Part shown: piece after piece, positions 34,931-47,559 of the stretch
Layout of the letters: each line of letters opens with the position of its first letter
Position numbering within the stretch: position 1 is the stretch's first letter
NCBI RefSeq assembly: GCF_023159225.1
Contig: NC_063166.1
Coordinates: forward strand, 45,687,149-45,751,148
DNA from: Perognathus longimembris pacificus
Lineage: Eukaryota > Chordata > Mammalia > Rodentia > Heteromyidae
Direction: 5' to 3'
DNA: 64,000 nt
Translations under genes and position numbers: made by a program
The notes under the pieces: generated by a model
Told to the model about the DNA's origin: nothing
Seen by the model: the letters and a program-made list of their open reading frames with translations, nothing else
Database searches by the model: none

Positions 34931-35836
34931 TGTCCCAAGTTATTATTTTATGTAATTATAAATGAATTTTTGCTCCCCAAATCTCTCCCCCGAGTGCCTG
35001 AAAACCCTCAAGTATGTAAACAAGCTATCCTTTGATACACCTGAGTAAAGGCTTGGAATGGAAAACCCTTAGCACTAAATGATGATGGCAGAGACTCTCC
35101 TTCAGGAGGAAGAAAAGTCATTAGACAAACATTTCAATATAAGCGCCTAGAAAATGCCATTCATAAATATTTATACATTTTGGGAGTACTTTCTACTTTA
35201 ATTTTGTATTCGAAATTATCTTGTTTTATGTGTAGTACTGTCATCATTTTTATGGAATTTCAATTTATTATGAATAGTGTTATCAGCATAAAAAACAAAG
35301 AATATGATACCTGTCTTCCCAAAGCACACATAATCAGAGAGTAGTTGGAAAATAGTAGAGAACATCAATTATTTACACTTTTTCAAATAATGTATACAGT
35401 GGTGCATTGTTATCACTTAGGGATCAAAGAGTCTTTGTACAGTGCCTGATTGTATAGAGATATTTGAGTTCAACTATGAAATATCCCAGCAATGGTACCA
35501 AACCCTCAGATTCAGATCACCACATATAGTGCAACAGAATACCAAGACTTTTTATATTATAAAACCTCATAAGAACACAATTGACATTTAGAAATGTTTG
35601 ATCAGTTTTGAAATATTTAGAATTTTTGATATGAATAAATGAATGAATATAGAACAAAGTATCTTATATGAATTTGTAGAGACAATATACTGATTTGAAC
35701 TTAAAATGCAAATGAATTATTTCCAAATATATAATGGTTAAGCATATACCTAGAAGTCAATTGAACAGAGATCATTCTTTATGAAATATTGGAGATGTCT
35801 TATCAAAAAATTTTCTAAATCCATCTGCTCTTTAAT
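34931..35836. other. Unassigned AT-rich DNA
   Basis: Nothing recognised. Confidence 0.4.
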
Positions 35837-35846
35837 AAATAACTCA
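35837..35846. repeat. Target-site duplication, left copy
   Basis: 'aaataactca', identical to 37450-37459, bounding the L1. Confidence 0.75.
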
Positions 35847-37449
35847 GTGGCTACTTAATCTTTGATAAAGGAGCTAAAATAATAAGATGGAAGAAAGACA
35901 AATGTTGCTGGCAAAACTGGTTCAACACCTGTAACAAACTAAAACTAGACCTGTATATATCACCCTGCACCAAAATCAATTCCAAATGGATCAAAGACCT
36001 TGAAATAAAAACAGATACCCTGAAAACACTACAAGAAGGAATAGGAGAAACAGTTGGGCTCCTTGGCACAGGATGAAACTTCCTTAAAAGTCCACAAATG
36101 CAACAAATCAAAGAAAGGTTGGACAAATGGGAGTGCATCAAACTGCAGAGCTTCTGCAGGGCAAAGGACATAGTTTGCAAGATAGACAGAAAGCCCACAG
36201 ATTGGAAGAAGATCTTTACCAGCCATACAATGGACAAAGGCCTCTTATCTACAATACACACAGAACTCAAAAATTAAATTCCTCCAAAACAAACAAAGAA
36301 CCAACAGCCACCTCAACAAGTGGGCTAAAGATCTAAAAAGAGACTTCTCTGATGAGGAAATGAGAATGGCCAAGAGACACATGAAGAAGTGCTCTACATC
36401 ACTGGCCATAAAAGAAAGGCAAATCAAAACAACATTGAGATTCCACCTCATCCCAGTAAGAATGTCCATTACCAGGAAAACTAACAATAACAAATACAGG
36501 AGGGGATGTGGCCAAAAAGGGAACCCTACTACATTGTTGGTGGGAATGTAAACTTGTTCAAACACTCTGGAAAGTGATATGGAGGTTCCTCAGAAGGCTA
36601 AACATAGAGCTCCCCTACAACCCAGAAGCCCCACTTTTGGGCATCTACCCAAAGGATTATAAGCAAGAACACACTAAAGCCACCACCACAACAATGTTCA
36701 TCGTAGCACAATTTGTCATTGCTAAAATATGGAATCAACCCAGATGCCCCTCAGTAGACCAGTGGATCAGGAAAATGTAGTACATATACACAATGGAATT
36801 CTATGCCTCTATCAGAAAGAATGGCATTGCTCATTCATAAGGAAATGGAAGGACTTGGAAAAATTATACCAGGTGAAGTGAGACAAACCCAAAGAAATAT
36901 GGACTCTATGGTTTCCCTCATAGGGAATAATTAGTACATGTTTAGGTTAGTCATAGCAGAAGATCACAAAAGTCCAATAGCTATGCCCATATAAACACAT
37001 AAGATGATGTTAAGTGAAATGAGCTTTATGTTATGGAAACAAGTGTTATATCCAACAAGTGTTGTAATTATTTTCAACATGCCATGGGAAACTGTACCTT
37101 TTTTTGTTTCTCTTGTATTCCCTTCCTGTAGTTGTATCCCCGCTATCACTGGATCTTATCTGAGTATTCTGGATACTGTATATATGTGTACTAGAACTAG
37201 AGAAGGGAAAAGGAATATCAAAATTGAGAGACAAAGGATAAAAATACAAATGATTCCAAATGCAATACTTACAAACCCGTTTCATGTAAACCAACTGTAC
37301 AATTCATGGGAGGAGAGGGAAAAGGGGAAAGGAGAGGCAGGGAAAAATGAGGGAGGAGGTAACAAGTTGAACAAGAAATGTACTCACTGCCTTATGTGTG
37401 AAGCTGTAACCGCTCTATACTTCACTTTGGCAATAAAGGAAAAAAAAAG
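35847..37449 (+). pseudogene. L1 insertion, 5'-truncated, ORF2 C-terminus and 3' UTR
   Basis: Plus-strand L1 beginning within the ORF2 C-terminal third and ending in the young-type 3' terminus and a nine-A run. ORF2 pieces are readable ([20 protein letters not shown] at about 36380-36440; [20 protein letters not shown] at about 36608-36667), but in more than one frame with stops, so it is dead. A 10-bp duplication flanks it. Confidence 0.9.
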
Positions 37450-37459
37450 AAATAACTCA
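37450..37459. repeat. Target-site duplication, right copy
   Basis: 'aaataactca', identical to 35837-35846. Confidence 0.75.
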
Positions 37460-38615
37460 AAAGTATACACTGGATAAAATATAGCTTGTTCAGAAAATGG
37501 TACTAACAAAAGTAGTGAGCTACATGCAGAACACTGAAATTAGTCTCCTATCTCTTACCCTGTACAAAAATCACCTCCCAATGCTCAAAGACCTTAAGGT
37601 AAGACCTGAAACTAGGAAAACATAGAGGAGAATCTGGAATACAGGTACAGACAATTTTTTTCTGAATAGGACTCTAATTGCCCAGGATTTTAAAAAAACA
37701 CCAAGACTTTTGAATGAAACTTTCTGTATACTAGAACAAGAAACAACTCATAGGATGGCAGAAAATATTCACCAAATATTCAGTGGACAAAGGATAAATA
37801 CCTGATATAAATAAATAACTCAAAAACTGACTAGCAATTAACCAACGGGCAAATACATTAGCATGGATAATCAGATAATTCCCAGAAGAAACAAAATTAC
37901 TAATAAATACCTGAAGACATATTTTATATCTTTAGCTCTAAAATAAATACAAACCAAAATTATACTAAGGTTCCCCTTTACACAGTCAGAATGTCAATTG
38001 TTAAGGAAACAAATCATAGAACCTACTGCTGAGGACTTAGGGCAAAAAAGGACTCTTATACAATGCTGATGGGAATTTGAACTAGTACAACCACCATGGA
38101 AATCACTATCAGAATTCCTCAAGAAATCAAAAGACCAATCTTATGACTCTACCATACTATTCATGGGCATATCTCTGAAGGTGAAACAAATCACTATACC
38201 AAAAACGTACCAACACTCTCATAATTATTGCAGTGCAGGTGATAATACCCATACTTGGGAGCTAAGCAAGCTATTCAACAACTGATGAATAGATAAAGAA
38301 GTTATGATAAACACACACATACAGCCTCCCCCCCCCAACCAAACACATTCACTCACATATCATGCAATGTTACTCAGCTGAAACAAAAAAATGTAAATAT
38401 ATCATTTGCAGGAAAATGGATGTATCTAGAGTTCATCATGCTAAACTTGATAAATAAAATTCAAAAAGCTAAATATCACATGTTCTTGTTCATTTGTGGA
38501 GTGTTGACCACAAATGATGATAAAGGGTCATTACAATAATGTGGACTATTTGAGAAAGGACCAGTGTGACGGAAAAGGACAAAAGGAAGGGAAACTGAAC
38601 ATTAAAGGGAATCAA
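37460..38615 (+). mobile_element. Older L1, ORF2 C-terminus
   Basis: 'aaaatggtactaacaaaagt', 'tctcctatctcttaccctgt', 'gacaaaggataaatacctga', 'ggaaaatggatgtatctaga' follow the C-terminal part of ORF2 in an older L1 subfamily. Frames are destroyed. Confidence 0.75.
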
Positions 38616-38616
38616 A

Positions 38617-38673
<57 letters not shown>

Positions 38674-38793
38674 TATATACACGTATATATACACACTCAT
38701 ATATACACATATATACACATATATATACACGTATATATATATACACATATATATACACACTATATATATATATTGTGTGTGTGTGTGTGTGTA
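38616..38793. repeat. (AT)n, (TACA)n and (GT)n compound microsatellite
   Basis: About 48 bp of pure AT, then TACACA/TATACACG variants, another TA run and (GT)n. Alternating purine-pyrimidine throughout. It lies in the 3' region of the older L1. Confidence 0.95.
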
Positions 38794-39015
38794 TACTGGG
38801 GCAGAGTACAGGCAGTTTTACCTAAAATAACTATATGGTGGTAAAATCCATCAATTTCTGTTTGAGAAAGGATATAGTAAAGGAGAAGAAGAGGAACATC
38901 GTGGTGGGGAGAATATGTTTGTAGTGTGCTATGTGCATGTATGGAAATATCATAATGAAATCTCTTTACATTACAGTACACTAGCACTAATTCAAAAATA
39001 AGCTAAAATAAATAA
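38794..39015 (+). mobile_element. Older L1 3' UTR and terminus
   Basis: 'tgtgctatgtgcatgtatgg', 'aaatatcataatgaaatctc' and a late 'aataaataaaac' tail are typical of an older rodent L1 3' end; it continues the element at 37460. Confidence 0.65.
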
Positions 39016-40604
39016 AACACAGATGCTGAAAAAATGTATCTCTCATCTTTGCTTATTCTCGTAAGCAAAGCTTTTTCTTGTCTCAGATGGGATTTTCTTA
39101 GAGTAGGGTCTAAGACCAAGATTTTGATTAATAAAAAGTATATATTGAGTTGTCTTTAGAAGGGAATAAGAGGAAAGGTTACAAGGACAATGGAAGGATC
39201 TGTCAGAAGATTGGTTTGCCTGGACCAATGGAATCATAAGAAGAGACTCCCATCATGGTCTACTGGGTTCCCTTGTTCATTATCTGTGGCCTACCATGTG
39301 GGCCAGTTTTGGAATTTAAGCTACTGAGTGATGAAGCTTCTGTTGAGTGAGGGCAATTTTCTGGAGAAAGTATCAGCTTAGAGTTTCATCAGCCTTGAGA
39401 TGAATGCAACAATTTGGCCAAGGGGCCTTCGTAAGTGTACAGGCAGTGTTACGTTAGTTCTGTCACTGACATCAGCCATCCCGATATTGCAAGGCCTGTC
39501 ACTTCAAGTCCTAGTTGTAGCTTCAGAATATCTAGACTGTGAAATTGTGCAAAGCAAAATAGGAGATAAGTCATGCTTTTGAAAATCTCTAACACCTGAA
39601 AATGCCTGAGAGCATTATACATTTCCAGCAGGGAGGGGAATAGACCCTTTTGTGGTAGGTGCAGTCAAAAACAGAGGAAAAAGCTCTCCCAGCTGAATGC
39701 TTCAACAAAATCACTTTTCTGTAATTCAAACACTTTCCCTTTGTAGTTCTGTTTAGCCTTTCACATAAAAGAAACCTTCCTGAGTTTATTAATTTGGATT
39801 AAAGAGTTCTCTTTGTCAAATTGCAGCAGCAGTTGATAAGTATTGAGTTCTTGTAAGATTCTGGACATGGTTCTGCACAATCTATTGGCTGTCTTTCATT
39901 TGTCTTGAGTTCACACATGTTGTAGTTCTTCATCCCTAGTTTCCAGTGACATGAGTTCCTGGCTCAACACAATGAATGTCACCCAGCTAAGGGTAGAAAT
40001 TTGGACCCAACTCTGGGCTTCTGAAAATTTATAGACATAACCACTTGGGGGATCTCATTAGAAGGTATAATCAGATTTAGAAGGAGCCAGGGAACCTGAG
40101 AGTCTGCATTTCTAAAAAGCTCCCAGATCATGTTTCTATTATGTATGTAAGGTCACACTCTGTGTCTAGAGATTTGTAAATGGCTGCCTTAGAAAACTTC
40201 CTTCTAGGTAGAAAACTGCTTTGTATGCCTCATCTTGAATTGTTTCCTATTTACTATAGACAATTGGATTGGGTTTCTGTCGCATTTCATCACAGTGTGA
40301 TGTTGGAAGTATTTGACTTTGCCTAAAAATTTCTGTTTCACATTAAGGTTAAATTTAAGGTTGGGAAAAGCATCAGAAACAATTAAGTATCTTTAGAAAC
40401 AGGCTGAATTTATGGCTTTGGGGGCATTTGGGAATCAGATGACTCAAGTCTGACCTTAGTCCTCAAGGAAGTACCTCTTTTCTACCCTCAGTTATTAAGA
40501 ATAGAGAATTCTCTACAAAATGAGAATTATGGTAAAATTTCCAACAGGATAACATTACTCAAAATATGAGAAGGATTATTAAGTGGCATGACTACAACAA
40601 TCTG
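39016..40604. other. Unassigned intergenic DNA
   Basis: No recognised gene or repeat. Confidence 0.4.
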
Positions 40605-40700
40605 CTAACAATCTACCAATGTGACCAGGGCTGCGTTAGACACTGGAGATACTGAATAAGACAGCATATCTTCTGATGTTTAGTGATGGCACAGCTCAGA
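40605..40700 (+). repeat. Possible MIR/L2-like fragment
   Basis: 'ctgcgttagacactggagat' followed by 'actgaataagacagcatat' resembles the order of a common ancient repeat. Low certainty. Confidence 0.35.
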
Positions 40701-41048
40701 GTTGGCCGTGTAGAATGTTCCTAGATATTACAGTGTAGAAGGTAATATCTAGGAATATTCCCAGATGCTTCATCTTTGTTAGCCAACTAGAGAAGCATAG
40801 GGAAATGAATCCTTCTGCAGTCTAAGGCCATGATCTTGACCATGACCAACTTTCTGCTAATGCCAATATGTTAGTCTGTGCCTTAGTATATCCACATACA
40901 AACCTGTTTGTATGTTTAGAAATACTGGAGTTGACTGTAGTGTGGGAATTTAAGATTTAGACTTGGTCCTTGAAGCTTCGAACCACACCTAAGGAACCTG
41001 TTAATTACCTGACTCAATGTAGCACTGGACTTTGGCTCTCTGAGTGTT

Positions 41049-41074
41049 CCCACCCTCCCCCCCCTCCCCCCACG
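41049..41074. repeat. C-rich tract
   Basis: Runs of 3, 8 and 6 C on the plus strand, G-rich on the minus strand. Confidence 0.8.
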
Positions 41075-42123
41075 CATAGTTGCATGCCAAGGAAAATCTC
41101 CCTCAAGTCTGCCTGAGTGATACTCATGTACAAGAGAGATTTTTCTCTGGGGCTGATATTGTGGCATTTCATTCATTTTCTTATTTAGCACTTTTCCCCA
41201 CATTCTTTCCAGCAGGAGCTATAGAGATACTGATTAAGCAGCAATTAAACATCCTAGCACTGTCATTATCTTTCCTTAAGTAGCCACTTCAGCCATGAGG
41301 AGAACATTAACTAAACCAGAATTTAATTTTACAAGGGTGTAGGTAAAGCTTTCAATTTTCCTGATTCTGGGTTTCTCAAAAGGAACAGAGAGCCTTTTGT
41401 AGATCCTAAGAGACTCTTCAGATTGAATGCAGAATTCATGGGCATGCCATTATATCATAATATTTGATAAGGTATGTTATCACCCGGGAGTGATGAGAGA
41501 TCTACCATTTGGTAATGCGCTGTCAGGTCAACATTGACTGACCTGAGCACTGAGCACTGACTCTGAAGGCCAGCCTCATTCTGAGGAGTTTTTTTGAACC
41601 CTGAACTATTAACTTGAAGGTTCAACTTATTCAATATCCCTGTAAAGCTTTCTTTGACTAGCACCAGACACTTCCCTTCTATTCTTCTGTTTCCACAGTC
41701 CTTAACAACACTCAACAAACTATTGACATAAGAAATTCTATGAAAAATCAACACCAGCTTCATGATGTCTGTTTGTCTTCTTTCTGGCAGCTTCCCATCT
41801 CACAAATTTAGAATTTTTGTGACTCACAAAATAATTAATATCCAGTGGAATTACAAACAATTCAATGGATAGAGTATTTTAAGGACAGAATTAATTATTG
41901 TAAGGATTTGTCTGCTTCTAACATATTTAATGTATTTATTCTACCATTATTTGTCCCTGTATATTCAAAGTCACAACAGTCTACATCTTGATTTTCTTTT
42001 TGAAAAGCTAAATAATCTAGAGGAAATACTATGCTACTTGCAGTCAGTTATAAAATGTTTCAGTCTTGGAGTTGGGCAGGGATCATGGAGATGTCATAGA
42101 CTGAATTCTAGTTCATTTAAGAA
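41075..42123. other. Unassigned intergenic DNA
   Basis: Nothing recognised. The minus-strand open frame at 41455-41763 (102 residues) has no familiar motif. Confidence 0.4.
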
Positions 42124-42340
42124 TAGGCTTGCTGGGTGCCTGGGCTCATGCCTATAATCCTAGCTACTGAGGAAACCAGCTAGGGCAGGAAAGTCCCTGA
42201 GAATCTATCTCTAATAAACTACTCAGATAAAAGCCAGAATTGGCTAAAGTGGTAGAGCTCTAGCCTTGAGCATAAAGAGGCTCGGAGACAGCACCTAAGC
42301 CCAAAGTTCAAGCCCCAGGATTGGCAAAAAGAACAAAGGG
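42124..42340 (+). repeat. B1-like + Geo composite SINE
   Basis: 'gctcatgcctataatcctag', 'cagctagggcaggaaagtcc', 'gctaaagtggtagagctcta', 'gttcaagccccaggattggc' cover both halves. Confidence 0.85.
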
Positions 42341-43034
42341 GGCTCAGAGAGATAAAACAGTATGATGTAAGAACAAATAAATGACAGTTTTCACAAAAGG
42401 GCCGTGGCTTTTTCAATTACCATTTCTTAGGTTGCAAAGATTTCAGGTCCTTGGTGAATATTTTTAGAATATCCCAGATGCATTCTTAATTGAAATATCT
42501 AGAACTCTGTGCCTACTCCCATCTCTAAAATTCTTTGTCAATGATATTTAACTCTAGCAACTGTGATTCCCTCAGTGTATTCACACCCTACTCAAAACAC
42601 TCAGGTTTTGCCTTAGCATTTTCTTTGCCCTTAATGTCCCAAGCATTACCACGTACTGTCAATATTCTGCACAGTCTTCAGCCCTGCCTTCTCTTCTTGG
42701 CCTCTAAGCTTTCTGCCTTGGATTACTTCCACTGACTCTTCTGTGGGGTCAGTTTGGTAATTTGTTAATGGTCTCCCAATTACCCAGCAGTTTTCATCCT
42801 TTCCTTCCCATGCATTGCAACAAGAATAAACCATTCATGTTTTCACTGCTCAAAATGAAAGGTCATTGATTTTAGCTTATTTTTTATGGTAATGCCAAGC
42901 TTTGCACTATATCCAGATCCTTTTTCTGTCTCTGACCCTATGCACGTCTCGATAGTGCAGTATTTCTAACGTTCCAGAGCATCTATATACTCTGGTACAC
43001 CTCACTTGTACCTTTTATTTCTTTGCCTTTCTTA
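42341..43034. other. Unassigned intergenic DNA
   Basis: Nothing recognised. Confidence 0.4.
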
Positions 43035-43051
43035 AAACATGGTACACTGTG
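43035..43051. repeat. Target-site duplication, left copy
   Basis: 'aaacatggtacactgtg', 17 bp, identical to 43268-43284. Confidence 0.95.
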
Positions 43052-43267
43052 GGCTGGGAATATGGCTTAGTGGCAAGAGTGCTTGCCTCGAATACATGAA
43101 GCCCTGGGTTCGATTCCTCAGCACCACATACATAGAAAACAGCCAGAAATGGTGCCGTGGCTCAAATGGCAGAGGGCTAGCCTTGAGCAAAATGAAGCCA
43201 GGGACAGTGCTCAGGCCCTGAGTCCAAGGCCCAGGACTGGCAAAAACAAAACAAAACAAAACAAAAC
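43052..43267 (+). repeat. IDL-Geo dimeric SINE, young
   Basis: Complete: ID-like left half ('tggcttagtggcaagagtg', 'gggttcgattcctcagcacc'), Geo right half ('ggtgccgtggctcaaatgg', 'ggcccaggactggcaaaaac') and a CAAAA-repeat tail. Perfect 17-bp duplications on both sides point to a recent insertion. Confidence 0.95.
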
Positions 43268-43284
43268 AAACATGGTACACTGTG
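43268..43284. repeat. Target-site duplication, right copy
   Basis: 'aaacatggtacactgtg', identical to 43035-43051. Confidence 0.95.
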
Positions 43285-43869
43285 TTAGATAGATGCTTCC
43301 GGGTTTCTACTAGCAGACCATGAGCCATGCACTATATCTCTCAACTCTCTCCCTGGGTTTTAGACCCACTGTGGTTGTGCCAACATCCTGTGAGTTCAAA
43401 TTTCCTTCAGCACTATCACTCTCCCCGCTCAAACATCTTTCTGTCTTTAATCAGGGCATTGTGTAGCCCCCAAAAAGACAGTTTCTTTTATCTGTTATGG
43501 AAAAGATTAAGGAGAGTTAACACTAGGAAAAACTTTACCCAGTGCTGCTTGAGGGTAGATAATCCAGCTGGCATTATTTTCTTCACTTTCTTTTTGTAGT
43601 CATAATCTAGATTGTGGTAAGAAACATGCAAACATGAATCAGGTTATTTTTTGTGTGAAGATATTTAGTTTCCAAAAGGAGAACATCCAAATACCAGTCT
43701 TTTAATCATCATTGCTTTTAAAGTATTTAGACATGTCTTCATTGCCAACTACACATTAGGGTAATAATGAGAATTATTGAGAATACTGGAAGGTTATTCA
43801 ATAATAGTATGAACAGGTCAGTGTGGAGTTGAGCCTGGGAATGAGATTTGGTTTAATATAACATATTGA
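43285..43869. other. Unassigned intergenic DNA
   Basis: Nothing recognised. Confidence 0.4.
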
Positions 43870-44058
43870 AAAGAACATTATTATTATTATTATTACTTAT
43901 TACCCAATGTATATTCTAAGGAGAGAGGGGGAAGGATGGTTAGGGAAGAGATGGGTGAGACTGTTGTGAAGGGTGACATCCACCAAGATATCTTGTATTC
44001 ATAAACTGTTTGTTAAATGGAAATTCCTTTTTACAAGTAAAGATAATAATACAAAAAA
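43870..44058 (+). mobile_element. Older L1 3' end with ATT repeat
   Basis: An ATT repeat at about 43878-43898 is followed by a purine-rich block and 'gggtgacatccaccaagata', 'aaatggaaattcctttttac', related to the older L1 ends at 21268 and 48918. Confidence 0.5.
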
Positions 44059-44064
44059 TGAAAA

Positions 44065-44185
44065 GGAAGTGGGGCTGTGGATCAAAGTAGTAGAGCATTA
44101 GACTTGAGCATAACAGCACAGAGATAGTGCCAAGGCCTTGAGTTCAAGCCCCAGGTCTGATAAAAATAAATAAGTAAAATAAAAC
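44065..44185 (+). repeat. Geo-type SINE half
   Basis: 'agtggggctgtggatcaaag', 'tagtagagcattagacttga', 'gttcaagccccaggtctgat' and a TAAA tail. The left half is missing, so it is 5'-truncated. Confidence 0.8.
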
Positions 44186-45689
44186 AAAAACATATTGCCT
44201 AAAAAGTAACAAAAACATATTGCTTAAAAAAAAGAACACTGAAGAATAATAGAAACTGGAGTATTCCAATGCTGCTACTGATGTTGAATTGTCACTTTTA
44301 TCTGGAGCACTATATCATTCACCTGTACAATAAAAATATAGATTAGACAACAGGTGAAAGGAACTGCTTTTAATTGTTTTAAACATATGTAGTCTCTTTG
44401 ATTTAGTGTTTTTCAAGTGGAGAAAACTATATGAGTCATATCCATATAATTAATTGTTGAATGTAATATATAAGACTGTAACTATGAAGATTACTTTTCT
44501 CTTTACTTGATAATGCAAAGGTAGCTTAAGCCTTAAAAAATACTTTGGTAGAGTTATTATTTTTGTACATAAACTTTAAAAAATTGTTTTTGTCTCAAAA
44601 GAAGTTTACTAGGAAAAAGATGCTGAAGAAATCAACATTTAAAGGGGGTAAATGACTGAAACCAATTAAGCTAAAAGGTACTTTATGTAGAATATTCTGC
44701 CACTGCTTTATATAGTCTAACATTTGAATTTTACAAAGAAAAACACATTTAAAATGAAGTGAATGGACCTTAACATATGCCCTTATGGTAGTTGGAATGA
44801 TGGATGGTCTTCAAGAAGAAATAACTGATATCCACAATAGGCTCTCCATAATACAGTGAGTCCTTGATTTTTTTTGTGTGTGTGTGTGTAGTAGATAGGA
44901 GTGAGCATGTTTAATGAGCCCCTCTTACAAACGAGTAATTTCTATTATCTGTCAGCATCCTTTTGTTTCCTTTTCTGTATATTATTCTATTCAATTTTGT
45001 TTCTTCCTTTTATAATTAGAAGTCCTTGACTTAGGAGTAGAGAGAAAGAAGGAAAAACCTGAAAAGAGAATAGCTTTACAAAGTCAAGAAAACGCCTTTC
45101 AGAACATTTAGGAAATTATCACCCTTTGCAGTAGGCAAGGAAAGTATTTTGATTGAGTGATGACAGATCTGTCTGAATGTAATGAACGATATTTATTTCT
45201 TGTTAAAAAAATGCAGCTTTTTGGAATCTTAAATATAGCTTTTTAATGCTGTCAGGTTCACAAAGACGTGTTCACTTGGGCTAGGTGGTACACAGGAAGT
45301 TAATTGCTTGGAAGCAGATAAAGCAAGGTGTTCTGAGGAGGCAGTCCTCTAGTCTGGGGAAAGAAGGAGTTTGTTGACTGGCTTACCTTGAAGCCCTGTG
45401 ACCACTAGGCCACCAGCTGTTAGTACAAACCCTATCCTGCACTAAAGTAGGAAAGGAGATCTGCTGTTTGCTTTCTCAAGTGCTGTCCTGTGCTTTGTGA
45501 TGCAAATGATTATAATTTGCAAGCCACATTACTCCATTAGAAGTTAAGTTTATGTACTATTCTGCCAGTGGGGTTGCTAGAGGAAGGATGAAATTTAGTT
45601 AAAGTAAAAGGAAACTTGTGGAATCATCAAAAGGCACACTAGATGCTTTAGTGTGGATCATGTGGAACCTTGAAGAGATTTGAAATTTT
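44186..45689. other. Unassigned intergenic DNA
   Basis: A short TG repeat lies at about 44874-44890. Otherwise nothing recognised. Confidence 0.4.
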
Positions 45690-46130
45690 TTTAATTTATT
45701 CATTTCTTTATTTTCTAAGCGATATACAGAGGGGTTAGCTTCATACATAAGGCAGCAAGTACATTTCTTATGCAACTTGTTACCTCATCCCACTGTTTTC
45801 TTCCCTCTTCCCCCTTTCCCATTTCCCTCCCCCGCATGAGTTGAACAGTTGGTTTACAGCATATAGTTTCGTAAGTATTTGTAAGTATTTTTGCATTGGT
45901 TTGTCTTTTATCCTTTGTCTCTGTATTTTGATGTTCCCCTTCCCTCCCCTAGTTCCAGTACACATATATAAAATATCCAGGTTACCAAGTTCGGTTACAG
46001 TGAATTAGGGGTAAAACCATGGGGAAGAAAGACAAAAGAAAAAGTCATAATTTCTCATGGTATGTTGAAAATAACAACAATGATAAACCACTTGTTTCCA
46101 TAACTTAAAGTTCATTTCACTTAGCATAGT
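45690..46130 (-). mobile_element. L1 3' UTR, 5'-truncated
   Basis: Complement of the L1 3' region: 'gatatacagaggggttagct', 'agtacatttcttatgcaact', 'ttgatgttccccttccctcc', 'gttcatttcacttagcatag'. Confidence 0.85.
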
Positions 46131-46152
46131 CTTGTGTGTGTGTGTGTGTGTT
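46131..46152. repeat. (GT)n microsatellite
   Basis: About nine GT units at the truncated edge of the L1. Confidence 0.85.
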
Positions 46153-46267
46153 TAATTTGCTTCTGATGGAGGAGAGGTTTACTTCCCATACATTTTCCAC
46201 ACACAACCCACAAGTCCCTTTCCTGTCAGCAACCCATTGTAACTCCCATGTGAGGTTCAGAGATTTA

Positions 46268-46478
46268 TTTTTTCCAGTACAAGGGCTGGAATTTGGGGAC
46301 TAATTTTCTTTACTTAGCTTTTTCAGTGAAGGATACTCCACTTTTGTCATTTTGCTGATTAATTAGAGATGATATAGTCTTCAGGATTTGTCTGTTCTTG
46401 TCTGGCTTTGAACTGTGATCCTCAGATCTCAACATCTTGAGTAGCTAGATTTACAAGCATGAACCACTGGTCCAGATC
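46268..46478 (-). repeat. B1-like + Geo composite SINE, degenerate
   Basis: Complement of 'tgattaattagagatgatat', 'gtgatcctcagatctcaaca' and 'gagtagctagatttacaagc'; the Geo portion at 46280-46350 is poorly preserved. Confidence 0.7.
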
Positions 46479-46959
46479 TCAGAAGCTACCTTGGTCTCTG
46501 ATGACCCTATCTCTGATTTCCTTTGCTGCCTTCTCTGAGTAGTGTTCTTCACCACTTACCACAGTGATGATATGTTCTCTCTGTTTCCCTTGCATTTACG
46601 AAATAGTCTCTTTTGGTGCTGACACTAGTTCTCTTCATCAGCCTGGGCTGACCCCATGTGAGAACCCAAAACTTTGATTTGATTTGAATCTGGACATGGA
46701 TTGGGGTGAATAGACATGTGCTCCACCCTATGTCTTAAGCCTTAAGTTCTGATTTTCTTTGAATAATCCTTACCGATTATAATTGCCAAGGATTTTTGCT
46801 TCCAGTCTTATTCATTTTATAAAATGTATTTTGTGATATCTTCTTTCATTTTTTTTCAAATTGTCACATTTTTCTCAGATTACCATTTCATTGGAAATTA
46901 TAGATATGGGTTATACTCTGTGCAAGAAAATCATGTGAAGAGATTACATGAGGAAAAGG
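46479..46959. other. Unassigned intergenic DNA
   Basis: Nothing recognised. Confidence 0.4.
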
Positions 46960-47120
46960 CTGCATTATCAGATAGGCTTCAGGTGTGAAGCTTACTTCTT
47001 AATGCCTTAGCAAGTCACTCAAACTCTCTGAGCTCCCAGTTCCCTTGGGATAATGTTTCTTCCTGGGGATAATGAGATGTACCTCATAGTCTCATGGTAA
47101 AAATCCAAATAGTCTATATG
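46960..47120 (+). repeat. MIR fragment
   Basis: 'agcaagtcactcaaactctc', 'tgagctcccagttccct', 'gataatgagatgtacctcat' follow MIR 3' order. Confidence 0.65.
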
Positions 47121-47559
47121 TAGATGAGGTATGTAGACAGATCTATATCTATCAATACTACAAAGATTATTAGGGAACTAGGAAAATTTTGAAAGAAAGC
47201 ATAAGTAAATTCATATATAGTTAGACTATTTTTATGGTGTAATAGTGGATATAAAGCAATAAGTGTGTTTTTAACTATCTATAGTCATTTTGCCCTTAAG
47301 AAAAGGAAATAAAGGCCTAGGAGATTTAAATTTCCCTTAAATGAATTTAATACAGTTAGTAAATTTCCTTTAAATAGCAAGCACTGTTTTTTTTTTGTTG
47401 TTGTTGTTTTGTTTTGTTTTAGAATGGAAGGGTGGACAATCACCTGAGGTGCCGGAAAGACTTCACATTTGCTGAGATTATTTAGAGGAAAAGTTCTGTA
47501 GTTCATGAAGGTGGAAGGATCCAGTTACATAGCTATAAATGCATGAGTGAGTGCTTTTG
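47121..47559. other. Unassigned DNA with T-rich tract
   Basis: A T/TTG/TTTTG tract lies at 47387-47420; otherwise nothing recognised. Confidence 0.45.

Noticed and set aside
38490..38825. Proteins with Ile-Tyr or Tyr-Thr repeats on both strands
   Set aside because: They are translations of the AT/TACA microsatellite.
42219..42416. Small ORFs within SINE copies (also 43032-43328, 62038-62235)
   Set aside because: The peptides come from Geo/ID sequence read backwards, and recur at each SINE copy.
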